Assembly: GCA_023213315.1 (NCBI GenBank)
Contig: JAKCPI010002063.1
Span: 1 to 64,000, forward strand
DNA from: Euborellia annulipes
Taxonomy: Eukaryota; Arthropoda; Insecta; Dermaptera; Anisolabididae
DNA: 64,000 nt
Reading direction: 5' to 3'
Part shown: positions 42,744 to 52,895 of the stretch, piece by piece
How the letters are laid out: each line of letters opens with the position of its first letter
Numbering within the stretch: the first letter of the stretch is position 1
Position numbers and translations under genes: made by a program
Notes under the pieces: model-generated
Told to the model about the DNA's origin: nothing
Seen by the model: only the letters and a program-made list of their open reading frames with translations
Database searches by the model: none

Positions 42744-43420
42744 CAGTCGACTCTCGATTAGGAACCGACCGAATATTCGGTTTCGGTTACGGTTTCGGCC
42801 AGTTTCGGCCAAAAATCATGGTTTCGGCCGTAGTTTCGGTTTCGGCCAAAAAGTAGCCGAACCTTTCGGCCGGCCGAAACCAGAGTCTGAAAAAATAAAT
42901 GGGATGAGACTCGCATGCAAAACAAAAAAAAAAGGTCAAATAATTTGCACTTGAGGGAGAAAAAAAATTTAGTCTCCCTAAAAAAAAGGTAAAATGATTT
43001 TCACCGAAGGGAAAAAAAAAATTCAAAAAAAAAAAACAGATAAAATGAAAAAAAATTTTATAGGAAATACAAGTTTCGGTTTCGGTTACGGTTTCGGCCG
43101 AAACTAAGGTTGAGGCCGAATATTCGGTTTCGGTTGAAAATCTTGTTTCGGTCGGACCCTACTCTCGATAATTCGAACTCGGATAATCCGAATTTTTCGA
43201 GAATTCGAACTCGGATAATCCGAATTTTTCGAGAATTCGAACTCTTCAGCTGTAAACTAAACGGAAAAATGCTGTGTATTTAGTTACACTCGATAATTAG
43301 AAATATTTTTGGAATCAAGAGGGCGAGAGAACGTTCTATAATTCGAACTAGGCCACTTTAACCTCTTTAAAATTCGAATTTTTCCTTGCAATGTTTCCTC
43401 CTTTCAGTCCAGCTTAACTT
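42744..43420 (+). mobile_element. pogo/Tigger-type element fragment
   Basis: CAGTCGACTCTCGAT at 42744 continues after an inserted element (42759-43161) as CTCTCGATAATTCGAACTCG, then two more CGGATAATCCGAATTTTTCG units and TATAATTCGAACTAGG. TCGATAATTCGAA-type ends are characteristic of pogo/Tigger transposons. Transposase and the second end were not found here. Confidence 0.55.
42759..43161. mobile_element. 403-bp hAT-type MITE with 8-bp TSD CTCTCGAT
   Basis: CTCTCGAT flanks both sides (42751-42758, 43162-43169). The ends TAGGAACCGACCGAATATTC and, inverted, TTTCGGTCGGACCCTA are TIRs. Many TTTCGGCC/GGCCGAAA subterminal motifs. Removing it restores the pogo-type end, which proves an insertion. 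A truncated relative lies at 54528-54614. Confidence 0.88.
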
Positions 43421-43504
43421 CCCAATTCTCTTTAGTTTTTCACGATGGGTGCAAGGTGAAGTACGCCTCCGTGTCTTAAAAAAAAATTATCACTTTTTTT
43501 AAAT

Positions 43505-43610
43505 TTTTTTTTTAAAGGTATTTTTCGGCATCGGAGGCCATTTAGACTCCGTCTCTATTTATTTCATTTGATTGATAGCCAATTCAAATGAAATAAATTT
43601 GAGCCTTTTA
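43505..43610 (-). mobile_element. SINE fragment with conserved core and hairpin
   Basis: TTTTTCGGCATCGGAGGCCA (core, inverse of 8897-8927) followed by TATTTATTTCATTTGATTG / CAATTCAAATGAAATAA hairpin, shared with 26495-26543. Confidence 0.5.
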
Positions 43611-43744
43611 AGAATATCAATATTGGCATTTGCAAATATCTTTCATCAATTGATGTGATGTGACTGTGAAATATCATTTAAAAGTGATTCTGAGGTCAGT
43701 AGCCAGGAAGGTAGCCTGCAGACTCCTTAAATAAGACAACTGAA

Positions 43745-44030
43745 GATTAGTTAAATATTTTTCGAGATCTATATATTTGAATAAGATAATAGTATTCAAA
43801 ATACCTCGATTCGGACTTAACTAGTCATAGATATATTTAACAAGACTGTGAGTGTTTTTTTATTGACGAGGCCAAACATCCCATGGCCCCTGGGAATCGA
43901 ACCCAGGATCTCCAGCTTTTCCGGGGCATAGGCATGCTGTCCATTGCACCAGGAGTTAAGTCCGAATCGAGGAATTTTGAATACTATTATCTTATTCAAA
44001 TATATAGATCTCGAAAAATATTTAACTATA
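43745..44030. repeat. Inverted 75-bp arms around a tRNA-like SINE
   Basis: TTAAATATTTTTCGAGATCT, ATATATTTGAATAAGATAAT and CCTCGATTCGGACTTAACT (43750-43822) are inverted at 43955-44029. The loop contains the tRNA-like sequence at 43885-43955. Confidence 0.75.
43885..43955 (-). mobile_element. tRNA-like SINE head, minus
   Basis: Minus strand: TGGTGCAATGGACAGCATGC (A box) and CCTGGGTTCGATTCCCAGGG (B box/T arm), nearly identical to 44223-44282. Confidence 0.65.
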
Positions 44031-44213
44031 ACTTAACCCCACTGCTCTCAGGGCTTTGCTGCTTACAGTAGTGTGTTAGAGCAGACCCAGATGTTTGTCC
44101 CTCTAGTGGCGGACAAGTGATACATTTTTCTTTAAAGTTTTTCACTTTGTTAGTGACTTGCACGACTAACTGCATATAAGGGGAAGCGAGTTTTATTGGT
44201 GTAGGTCGAGGGT

Positions 44214-44290
44214 CCGGGGGCCTGGTGCAATGGACAGCACGCCGAAAGGCTGGAGATCCTGGGTTCGATTCCCAGGGGCCATGGGATGTG
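44214..44290 (+). mobile_element. tRNA-like SINE head, plus
   Basis: CTGGTGCAATGGACAGCACG (A box 44222-44233) and T arm CTGGG-TTCGATT-CCCAG (44259-44275). No matching acceptor stem or anticodon arm, so not a functional tRNA gene. Confidence 0.65.
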
Positions 44291-44454
44291 CTGACCTCCG
44301 AAACACTTCTCACTATCTTTAATCTCACGGCCATGGGGAGTCTGAATATGAACAAATATGGAATTTAAATCACGAATCACCAAAAAATTATAAATAAAGA
44401 GAAATACATGTTAGTAAGGGATGAAAGAAAGAGCAGTTGCAGCTAGTTTTATTT

Positions 44455-44525
44455 ACGGTATGCGATCCCTTGACCCCTAGCACAAGAGGCAGAAACTCGA
44501 CCATGGCCAAGGGGGAGAGAGGGCC
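44455..44525 (-). mobile_element. tRNA-like SINE relic
   Basis: Minus strand GGCCATGGTCGAGTTTCTGC, CTCTTGTGCTAGGGGTCAAG, GGATCGCATACCG aligns with the SINE head at 26553-26620. Confidence 0.45.
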
Positions 44526-44529
44526 ATGG

Positions 44530-45620
44530 CTACTTTTTTGCTTGAGGCTATATATAAAATTTATGCAAAATGTTTTCAAAAATATAATAACAACTCTTAA
44601 TAATTCGAATTTTTTTCTTTCCTTTCCTGTCAACACCCTCCAATCCAAAATTTATTTTTTTAAGATAAATATTTTTGTTTCATTTTGTTTTACGTCAATT
44701 TCAAAATCAATCTTAAATAATCTTAATAAATAAAGTTAGATCATCTGCGTATAAATAATTAACTGTTAAATTTAAATTAAAACTAATGTGACATGTAATA
44801 AGAAAGAAAATAATTAGATAAAATTAAATAAAAACTGACTCGAGCGATTGCTTCTTTGTGACTCTGAATCGAAGGGTGAACTCAAGCTATTAATTGAGTC
44901 TGACTTGTTTAACAAGTTTATGAATATGGGCCTTAATTTTAAGTTTGTCCTGGTGGAAAATTTATCCTTTTTTATGCCTCCAAAGCCTTTGGATCGAGCT
45001 CAATTCCAAAAAAATATATTTTTGCATCAAATAAAAAAAAAAAAAAAATACTATCTAACAATGCATGGATGTTGAAAGTTTTTATTTCTGATAAAAAATT
45101 TGCAAAATTTCCATAAGACCTATTCATTTTTATTCAATAGATAATTATTTCCTTATGTAATTTTAATTAAATACTTTAATCTCCTAAAAGAGCAATTTTA
45201 CTTATTTTAAAATTGGTCATATCCCTTATTTTAGTCATTAAAGTAGATCAATTATTATTACTTTCTATAAAATTTACTTCAATTTTAAAAGTGCTATTAA
45301 ATGTCCATTTATTTTAGATCAAATATTTTTTATAAATCTTATAAAGTGAGGAAAGTGTTGTAATGTTAAGTGATATATTGCTTTCAATTTAGAATATTAA
45401 AATTAAATATTTATTTAACAGAAAATGTGTGAAGTTTGCATTAAAATTGTTAGTTACATAACATCAATTCCACATTTAACTTGTACAAGTTTCCTTTCAT
45501 GCCTGTTATTTAATAATATTCAAAATCATTGTTTAAATGAGAAAATGAACACACTTTACATTGTTAATGTTAGTTTGTTGATGTCAAATGATACTCAAAT
45601 TATTGTAATCCGTAAGAATT
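44530..45620. other. No feature recognised
   Basis: AT-rich intergenic DNA. Short open frames (for example 44848-45075, 45425-45622) have no recognisable domain. Confidence 0.5.
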
Positions 45621-45624
45621 GACA

Positions 45625-45690
45625 TTCGACTGTCCCGAGGAAGAGACTGATTGGGGTTCGAAACGTCGATAGAAAAATTTGTTTTTTATT
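45625..45690 (+). repeat. Penelope-type end relic
   Basis: CCCGAGGAAGAGACTGATTG, then GGTTCGAAACGTCGATAG: the CGAAACGTCGA half is intact but CTGANGA is disrupted by an insertion. Confidence 0.4.
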
Positions 45691-45984
45691 CTTTTCTTGG
45701 CTGACTTCATTCCATTATTTATATATAATATTCACAACCAGTACAAAAAATTGTAAACGATCTATAATTTTGAAAAATAAATAATAAGTAACATTTTATT
45801 ATTTATTTATTCGTTTTTTTTTTTATTTATTTATTTATTTATGCTATGCAAGAAATATTTTAATTTTAAATGCAATTTAAATTTATCAAAAAAACTGTCT
45901 TTGCATTTAATTGTTGAATTTAAAAAAGTATTTTTAAAAGTGTAAAAAGTTCCCTTTTGAATCGAAATTCCCATAGGGATTTAA

Positions 45985-46125
45985 CATTACCTCTATGGAA
46001 GGAAGAGCCGGAAAATGTATTTGAAAATCTGAAATACTTCATCTGTAAAGTGAACTTCAAACAATTTGATTGATATACTTTTTAAAGAGCATCTAAAAAA
46101 TAGTTGATTATGAATTTTAATCATT
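45985..46125 (-). repeat. R1 family fragment
   Basis: AAAGTGAACTTCAAACAATT, TTTTAAAGAGCATCTAAAAA, ATAGTTGATTATGAATTTTA matches R1 in reverse; it ends in a T-run. Confidence 0.6.
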
Positions 46126-46459
46126 TTTTTTTTTTTTTTTTTTTTTTCTTCTCTTAGATTGTTATTTTTTTTTTTACCTTTTTCCTGTTAATATGAAAAT
46201 GTAATTTAAGAAAAAAAATGAAAATGTATAATATTAACGAAACGAATTGTACTTCTGTATATTGTATGCATGTGAAAGTGTCTTGTACTATCTCAAAAGT
46301 AATTGGGTGTAGCCTGTAATTTTGAGTAGACAAATAAATAAATAAACTAGGACACACAAATTCGAGCCCAGTAATCGGACATAAGAAAAGTGTAAAAGGA
46401 TTGTTTTAAGAAAACAATCATAAAGATGTATAGGATGGCATTTTTGTATAGGGAGATAA

Positions 46460-46626
46460 ACGTGCGTTGCAGGGGCTTTGGCGGCTAACGGCGTTAACGG
46501 CTGTCGGCTGTCGAAAGGATCGAGGGGCGCACGCCACCCGACGCCATCTTGGCCCCTCACCTTTGTCATGTTAATTGGTCCCAATCTCTCGCTATTCAAG
46601 TTAAGATGTTTTAAAAAATTTTCTGC
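46460..46626 (+). promoter_or_regulatory. ash1: ash1 promoter / 5' UTR with YY1/Pho-type site
   Basis: The GC content jumps over 46470-46560 (GGCGGCTAACGGCGTTAACG, GGCTGTCGGCTGTC). CGCCATCTTGG at 46542-46552 is AAGATGGCG in reverse, the core recognised by YY1 and its fly homologue Pho. No TATA box is evident near the likely start. The transcription start was not determined. Confidence 0.5.
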
Positions 46627-47421
46627 ATGGAACTCTACACAATGCCTCAAATGGAAAAACAAAATTATTCCGAGGCTCAATACAAAGGAGGAGGTGGCGA
46701 TGACATACATTCAGTTGGAGATGTCAAAAAATATCGGGTTTCACTGCTCACAAGCTCAGCTTGGAGTGCAGTTATTCATCGACCAGCTGAGGAAGATTCT
46801 GAGCCAGAAGATCTTCCATCTACTGTTGACATGGATGCAATTAAAGGATCGCCAGCTACACCCCTTCCACCTCCTCCTCATTCAGTGCATATTTCTCATG
46901 GCGATGGAAGTAAACATTTGAATTCATTACCATCGTCACCAATGGGGTCGTTAATAACAGGGCAAAATTCATCTCGTAATGATCCTCAAGCTGCCCCTGT
47001 TGCCAAAACTACTGAATCATCATCTTCCCTTGCTGGAGCAAGTAGTGGTTCTGATGACACTGACGATGATGATGGTTCTACAAGCTCTCGAGATTCCTAT
47101 ACCGACTCCGATGATTCAGATACCGACGACTCTGGCTCGGGCTCTTGCACTTGGACGGATTCAGATTCAGACAGTGGTAGCAGTTCGTGTTCAAGTCGTA
47201 GTGACCGCTCAACGAGCCGCAGTGAACATTCGCACACAGACACTCCCCATCAAACTACCTTTTCGATACGAGAGACCAATTTCGACCAGGGAGGACTTAA
47301 ATTAAAGATTGCTGCCACCAAAATTCCAAAAAATATGCCAAATTTAAACATCAAACCTTGCAGTGCACGGCCTAAATCATGTTATAGGGCCTATATATTA
47401 CTTACAGTACATAAGTCTTAA
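46627..47421 (+). CDS. ash1: ASH1-type histone H3K36 methyltransferase, N-terminal exon
   Basis: Family role: ASH1/ASH1L is a nuclear trithorax-group SET enzyme that methylates H3K36 and counters Polycomb. The open frame of up to 264 codons starts at ATG 46627 (others in frame follow at 46642 and 46651). Residues 54-70 are acidic, 76-90 Pro-rich, and 142-200 a Ser/Asp tract. At 212-228 stands FSIRETNFDQGGLKLKI, which I match to FSVKETNF..GNLKLKI of ASH1L, followed by a KIPKN segment. The frame ends at a TAA (47419), but the exon probably stops earlier at an unproved donor (GTTATA near 47382 or GTACAT near 47408). No AWS/SET, bromo, PHD or BAH exon occurs downstream in the window. An alternative is another acidic nuclear protein, but the motif argues for ASH1. 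Confidence 0.72.
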   Translation: MELYTMPQMEKQNYSEAQYKGGGGDDIHSVGDVKKYRVSLLTSSAWSAVIHRPAEEDSEPEDLPSTVDMDAIKGSPATPLPPPPHSVHISHGDGSKHLNSLPSSPMGSLITGQNSSRNDPQAAPVAKTTESSSSLAGASSGSDDTDDDDGSTSSRDSYTDSDDSDTDDSGSGSCTWTDSDSDSGSSSCSSRSDRSTSRSEHSHTDTPHQTTFSIRETNFDQGGLKLKIAATKIPKNMPNLNIKPCSARPKSCYRAYILLTVHKS

Positions 47422-47569
47422 ACAGACATATCATATAATGTTAATAATAATTAAGTTGTCTTCAAGCATGTAAAACAATTGATTATTAACAATGTATTTT
47501 GTCCATAAATATTTAACAACTTAATCAAAAATTGGACGAACCAAGAATAAGTCTCCAGGGCAATAACGA

Positions 47570-47975
47570 AAGGGAAAGAGTCTACCAACGTCAGGAGAGC
47601 GAAATTCTCAACGTTGCATAACCAGGGCGGTCAATTTCGGAAGAGGTTTCATAATGGTATGAGTGGAAAATCCTTTGAAGCTAAAATAAATCTTGTTTTT
47701 ATTGACGGGCAATCAAAGACGTTATTCAGTACTTCAGGAAGTTCTTGAAAATAATGTGTATGCTGGTTTTATTGGCGAAAACAGGTATGATAATGCAAAA
47801 TCTCAAACTGGAGAAATACCTTCAAGATGTCAATGGAAAACAATGGAGTGGCCAGCACACATCCCGGATCCGAATTCCATAGAACACCTTAGGGATGAGG
47901 GATAAAGAAGAGTTCGAGCCATAGATACTTCTCTGAGATCGATTGCTGAATTAAAATTTGCGTTTTAGAATAGAA
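47570..47975 (+). pseudogene. Tc1-like transposase fossil
   Basis: Successive frames show ERVYQRQ, the cluster RAVNFGRG, KINLVFIDGQS, QEVLENNVYAGFIGEN, then EIPSRCQWKTMEWPAHIPDP and NSIEHLRDEG followed by RRVRAIDTSLRSIAELKFAF. These match the DDE catalytic domain of Tc1 transposases (VFIDG, H/DNARPH, WPAxSPDLNPIEHLWD) in order. The asparagine-rich DNARPH motif is eroded and frameshifts break the gene. Ends not found. Confidence 0.88.
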
Positions 47976-48059
47976 TAGAATACAATTTATTGATGGCCCT
48001 GAGAACTATAATTCCACATGATAAGGTGTAATATGTTCACGTATAGGGACATCATATAT

Positions 48060-48308
48060 GAAGGGGTCGGGCGAATATAGTGCCAACCCACAAATATATA
48101 GTTCTGAGATATTTCAATTTTAAACTTTGTAAATAAACAGAAACCAATAGGAATTTTGATTGTTTACCACACTGTCAGAGCACTCTAATGGCAATTCCAG
48201 GCTGAGAAACAAATTTTACAAATAGTACAGACTTTTGCACAATTGATGGTGCTGAAAAGTCGGGTTTGTCATAATTGAGGGTTAGCAGTATATTCGTCCG
48301 ACCCCTTC
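48060..48308. mobile_element. 249-bp TIR MITE (GAAGGGGTCGG ends)
   Basis: GAAGGGGTCGGGCGAATATA at the left and, inverted, TATATTCGTCCGACCCCTTC at the right; inner GTGCCAACCC / GGGTTAGCAG continue the TIR. Possible ATAT duplication. The right TIR overlaps no coding sequence. Confidence 0.8.
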
Positions 48309-48719
48309 ATATGAACCTTATACAGGAATTTAAGAGTCTATCCAACTTCGTACTCGATTCTCCCGTAATGTTCATATATATTAGACTACAAGAGTCAAAA
48401 ATTGGGAGAACAAGAGTCTTAACAAGATGGATTCTATGCGGATGGATGGATTTTAAGCGGAATGGGGAAATATTCCACAGGATTTCATCTTCCGCTTGAT
48501 TGCTTCAATGAAAACAAGAATGCAGGCGTTTAAGGCAATTCAAACTATTGAAAGACATTTTTCTAATTAATTTACAATATAATATTCTTTAAAAATAAAG
48601 AATTGAATCTTTATCTTAATAGCACAAAATTTAAAAATTTTTTTTTTTATAAAATTTTTAGATAAATAAAAGAAAAATTAATTAATTTCAGTTAAATCAA
48701 CCCTATTTTATCAATTCGA

Positions 48720-48785
48720 TCCAACCTGGGAAGGACGAGACTCCCCAACCCCACCTCCCTTAGCTACCTTAGCTACGCCCCTGTA
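48720..48785 (-). repeat. hAT-like terminal sequence
   Basis: TTAGCTACCTTAGCTACGCC CCTG is the inverse of CAGGGGCGTAGCTAAGG, a common hAT end. Partner end not seen. Confidence 0.4.
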
Positions 48786-48893
48786 TATAAATATTAAAAT
48801 ATCACGTACGGGTGGTGAAGAAAATTCATGCCAATATAATTAATATTTATTTATTCAAACAGCTGAAAAAGAGATTATATACATACTCTATTA

Positions 48894-49199
48894 CAGCTAT
48901 TCTCAACCGCTGGTCCGGCGGACCACCAGTGGTCCGCCGGACAATTTTTTATTTAATTTTTTTTATAATTTTCTGTGATTTTTGTTAAAGGTTTATATAC
49001 TTAATTATTATATGTATATATAATTACATATCTTTACATTTAAATATTATTGTAAGTAAATGATAATAAAAATGTTACAATTAAATTATGTAGTAGTTCT
49101 TTAATACCTAGTAAAATTTTGTTGTTAGAAAAATATCACTGGTTTTTTTTTTTTACAAATTTTACTGGTCCGCGGGCCAAAAAAGGTTGAAAAACGCTG
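48894..49199. mobile_element. 306-bp hAT MITE with perfect 8-bp TSD CTCTATTA
   Basis: CTCTATTA at 48886-48893 and 49200-49207. Ends CAGCTATTCTCAACCGCTGG and, inverted, GGTTGAAAAACGCTG. GGTCCGGCGGACC hairpins near both ends. Confidence 0.92.
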
Positions 49200-49424
49200 C
49201 TCTATTATATTTTATTCGCAGCTCTAAGCGTTCCCCTCAGGGGGGCTTTAGGTTGCTCTTCTTTAGATAATCATTATTAAAAAATTTACTCATGAGAGGG
49301 TGAGAAATAGGGAATAAATTTGTTTTTAATTTTCTGAATCTATATACAGTATACACAGTTCATATTTATTAAAAGTGATTATTGGCCCGAATAATTTAAA
49401 TGGGTTTTATCGCTCAGGACTGAA

Positions 49425-49485
49425 AGTGAACTAATGACTTTCGGACCATGAGACAAGAAGTTTATCTCTGCTCCAAGGGATATGT
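49425..49485 (-). repeat. tRNA-like SINE relic
   Basis: Minus strand GGAGCAGAGATAAACTTCTT, GTCTCATGGTCCGAAAGTC, TAGTTCACTTTC. This aligns loosely with the SINE heads at 26553 and 44455. Confidence 0.35.
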
Positions 49486-49859
49486 TAAAAAAAAAAATAT
49501 TTGTTTAAATGTTTGAAAAAAAAATTTTCTGGCGTTCATGTAAGCAGTTAGAAATCACTAGTTGAAACCCAATAAATTGAATGTATCGAAAATGCCTTAA
49601 TACTTGATAAGTTGAACCTTATATCGAAAAATTGATAACACGAAATAAGATTACTCCCCTTATCGTTAAGTTTTTTTTTTTTTTTTTCCAAATTAAAATT
49701 TCTATAAAAAAAGTGATAAATTATTTTTCAAAGAATAAATTGGAAATAATCTGATGTAGAGATCTCCGAAGGTTATTTCTTATTTATCAGAGCATGTCTG
49801 TGAGCTGAGAAAATTTTGATAAATTTTCTTATAAGCGTGTATGTAAATACCCGAATGCC

Positions 49860-49931
49860 GTGCTGTGGTCTAGTGGTAAGGGCACACAGAGTACAAATTG
49901 GTAGATCCGTGGTTCAACTCCCGGCGGCACA
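49860..49931 (+). mobile_element. tRNA-like sequence, probable SINE head
   Basis: Acceptor-like GTGCTGT pairs with GCGGCAC (49924-49930, two G-U). A box TGGTCTAGTGGTAAGG, B box GGTTCAACTCC. The anticodon arm does not fold, so a functional tRNA is unlikely. Confidence 0.5.
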
Positions 49932-50579
49932 CCCTTGCTTTTTTCGTGTATTTGAATTAATAAATATTGGAATTATATAAATTTCCCTCTTGCGATGTAT
50001 ATAATATCTTAAATATTATATATGTAATTTCTTATTTATTAAAATCCATTGGCGGAATTCGGTCCTCGCGTTTTGCATACTCAACTACCTCCAGCGCCTG
50101 GACTATTATTTAAAAAATCATTTTCAAATTATATAACAAAAACTCTTGTAATTAAATATATTGTAATTTTATTTTAGGAAACTCTTTAAGGCTAACCGCT
50201 GAGGATGGCTCATGAAATAAAGATCCCCCTTCACCCTCCATCCATCCCTTTCTTCTTGCATATTTCCTGAAACGCCCACAAGAATCTAATTCTGTCTTGC
50301 TTATATATAAAAATATACATTGTTTAAGAAAAGAGATATTAGATGATATTATATTTTTATCCTAATATAATAGATTTCATTTTGTGCACAAAGAACGAAC
50401 AATCGATCCATTGTAATAAGTGTATACAAAAAACGGTGCCAAAAGATTCTATTTTAAATTCTTTTTATTTGTTTGATATTTTATAAAATACTTAATAATG
50501 ATAGATTCTCTACAAATTACTATTTTTCAAACCATGGATTCAGCCACTTATTACTCTAAAATAAACTCTCTAATAAACC

Positions 50580-51000
50580 GCATATAAATAAACCCCTATT
50601 TGGTTATTCAAGAGAGAAAATCAAACCTGAATATGTGGGAAGTAGTTCGAAAAAAAAAAAAGATATCGTCAAAACTTTCAAAATTCCTCTATCAACGCTG
50701 TCTACAATTCTGAAGAATAAAAAAAAAAATATTATGATTATTTTTACTTTTTTACTTGACGTCCTCTATTCCAAAACGACAGCTAAGGCAACTTCAAAAT
50801 ATATAGGAATTGAAATAGGAGATATTCTTTAATTCCTAAGGTAAACGTGATTGTTGTCCTGAAGCCTTTCTAAGCTTAGAAATATTTAAATAAATGAAAT
50901 TTGATTTTCAAAGTGCCAAAAATTCCTCCTTTTATACAGCCCTGAATACGGAGATTCTCTTTAAAAAGAGCAAACAAATCAATAAAATCTGGAATAGGTC
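50580..51000 (+). pseudogene. pogo/Tigger transposase N-terminal fossil
   Basis: KKDIVKTFKIPLSTLSTILK then NKKK (50656-50730) is the helix-turn-helix of pogo/CENP-B-type transposases (FGIPxSTLSTILKNK). Downstream sequence is broken by stops. The pogo-type end at 42744 may belong to the same superfamily but is 8 kb away. Confidence 0.6.
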
Positions 51001-51384
51001 AAGAAAAAAATATGATTATGCATTCAAATTGGGATGAAAGGAAATAATGATACTTATTAAGTTTAAAATCTTCCCTGGTTGAAGCAGAATTAAAGAAATT
51101 AATTATCTATTGATTTTTGATTGAAGTTTAAATAGAAAGAGAAGAGTTCTAGAGAGTTCAGAAATCTGAATTATCGTTATAAAAGAAAACAATTGAAATT
51201 AAATAAATCGGGTCACTAGATAAGCTTCTATTGGAGATGGAGGAAGCCATTCGTGATTTTGAATAAATCTTTAAACAAAAGTTACGGAAATCCTTTGGGG
51301 TAATAAATTAGAGTTAAAAAGATGAAATAAGAATATCGATTGGTCAGTGAGAATTTACGTATAATTTAATTATTGAATGTAGCT

Positions 51385-51440
51385 CTCTTGACAATGAAAC
51401 CTAATGGTTTCGAAACGGGTCGAGAATTTCTAATAAATAT
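51385..51440 (+). repeat. Penelope-type end relic
   Basis: CTTGACAATGAAACCTAATG then GTTTCGAAACGGGTCG, with a conserved CGAAAC half only. Confidence 0.3.
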
Positions 51441-51532
51441 TGTGGAACATACACCAAGAGTTTTACATAGTCTTAACCTATTTAAAATGTTTCAAGTGCC
51501 TACAGTGTATAGTTTAAATTTAAATTAATTAT

Positions 51533-51581
51533 AAAGGTTGTATTTATGTGACATAAATGCACATAAATACAACCTTTGTTC
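51533..51581. repeat. Short perfect hairpin
   Basis: AAAGGTTGTATTTATGTG and CACATAAATACAACCTTT around a 9-base loop; flanked by GTTTCAAGTG/CACTTGAAAC, extending the inverted structure to 51490-51600. Confidence 0.7.
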
Positions 51582-51820
51582 AAAATGTTTCACTTGAAAC
51601 CCACACCGCAATCCTTAAATTTAATTAAATTATATATATTAGTTAATTCAAAACTCAAAACAAAATTATTATTTTAAATATTCAATTTAATAGAATTTCG
51701 TGTAGTAGGCAGTGGCGGATTTTACATTTAAGGGCCGAGGTCCTAAATTTCTGTAGCCCTTGAAAAAACAGTCGTATATTGAATTAAAAGAGAAGAAGAA
51801 AAGAAAAAGCAAGCAGAAAA

Positions 51821-52084
51821 TTGGAAAAAATGGTTAAATCAAATAATAATTCAAGCATCTCTTCTGTTTCATCAGTAACTTTTTCGTTGACTTTGACAAA
51901 TATGAGTGAAACAACACCCTATGACATAATGTCTGTGGAGGATAGCCAATTGACTGAGAATATGCAGTCGCCTGAGGATAGCCCGCAGTTGATGAAGCAT
52001 AGTGAGCATATGTTAGAAGACAATCATTTAGTTACCAGACGTTATCGAGGTAGACCAAAACACAGATGCAAGAATTATTACTAA
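51821..52084 (+). CDS. 87-codon ORF at the 5' side of the hAT fossil
   Basis: MVKSNNNSSISSVSSVTFSL onward, ending YRGRPKHRCKNYY. Ser-rich, without a recognised domain. Position inside the hAT suggests the transposase N-terminus or a captured segment. Confidence 0.35.
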   Translation: MEKMVKSNNNSSISSVSSVTFSLTLTNMSETTPYDIMSVEDSQLTENMQSPEDSPQLMKHSEHMLEDNHLVTRRYRGRPKHRCKNYY

Positions 52085-52652
52085 AGTTGGAACCACATTA
52101 TCAATTGATGATAAGAATGCATAAGGCGATACAAAATTTCGAGAAATTGATTTTTGTGACCCTGCGACATGTCCAAGACCAGTTTTCTCAACAATTTATT
52201 AAATTATTGGTTGAACACGGACAAAAACAAGATATGGATGCTAATTTTCTAAATTCAGTTAATGTAGAGGGTCGGCATTTCAGAGGATGCTGTTTTTTTT
52301 TTAAATTTTGCCCATTGGTGAACATATTATTGTATTATATTATTAGTATTATATGGTTATTGTATAGCATGTTCCAAAAAATCTCTCTTTTGCTTTCCTT
52401 GTATGGAGTACCAAAAAAACGATGTCGTCAAGCATATCTGATCCTTCTAAAGGATTCTCAAATTGGAAGTAACTCAGGACAATAATTCCTAATTATGAAA
52501 ACAATGTAAAACACAGAACTGTATTTATTACTTGGAAAATTTTTTAAAAGCAACTGAAGTTTGGACAAGGAATTGATTATAAGCTGAAAAGAGCCATAGA
52601 AACAGAGAACAATAAATGTATGTAGTGTAGAGGTATGTTGTAGACAATAATA

Positions 52653-52895
52653 GAAGTAATATTGTATTGCGCAAGTAATAACTTAGCACTTCGAGATTCT
52701 TCCAATACTATAGGAAGCTCAAATGAAGGTATTGAAGTAATATTGTATTGCGCAAGTAATAACTTGGCACTTCGAGATTCTTCCAATACTATAGGAAGCT
52801 CAAATGAAGGTATTGAAGTAATACTGTATTGCGCAAGTAATAACTTGGCACTTCGAGATTCTTCCAATACTATAGGAAGCTCAAATGAAGGTATT
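52653..52895 (+). repeat. Three tandem 81-bp units, in frame
   Basis: Units start at 52653, 52734 and 52815, exactly 81 bp (27 codons) apart, with only two or three differences. The repeat codes for ILYCASNNLALRDSSNTIGS and SNEGIEV. It duplicates the NNLALRG..NNGIF segment of the hAT transposase without breaking the frame. Confidence 0.93.

Noticed and set aside
44214..44290. Functional tRNA gene
   Set aside because: The T arm is perfect but the acceptor stem and anticodon arm fail, and a near copy lies inverted 300 bp away.
46288..46710. 140-codon minus-strand ORF overlapping the ash1 start
   Set aside because: It is antisense to the ash1 exon and promoter, has no family motif and reads through AT-rich low-complexity sequence.
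46979..47305. 108-codon plus-strand ORF inside the ash1 exon
   Set aside because: A frame shadow of the Ser/Asp-rich ash1 coding sequence.
49860..49931. Functional tRNA gene
   Set aside because: A and B boxes and acceptor pairing exist, but no anticodon stem-loop forms; a SINE head fits better.
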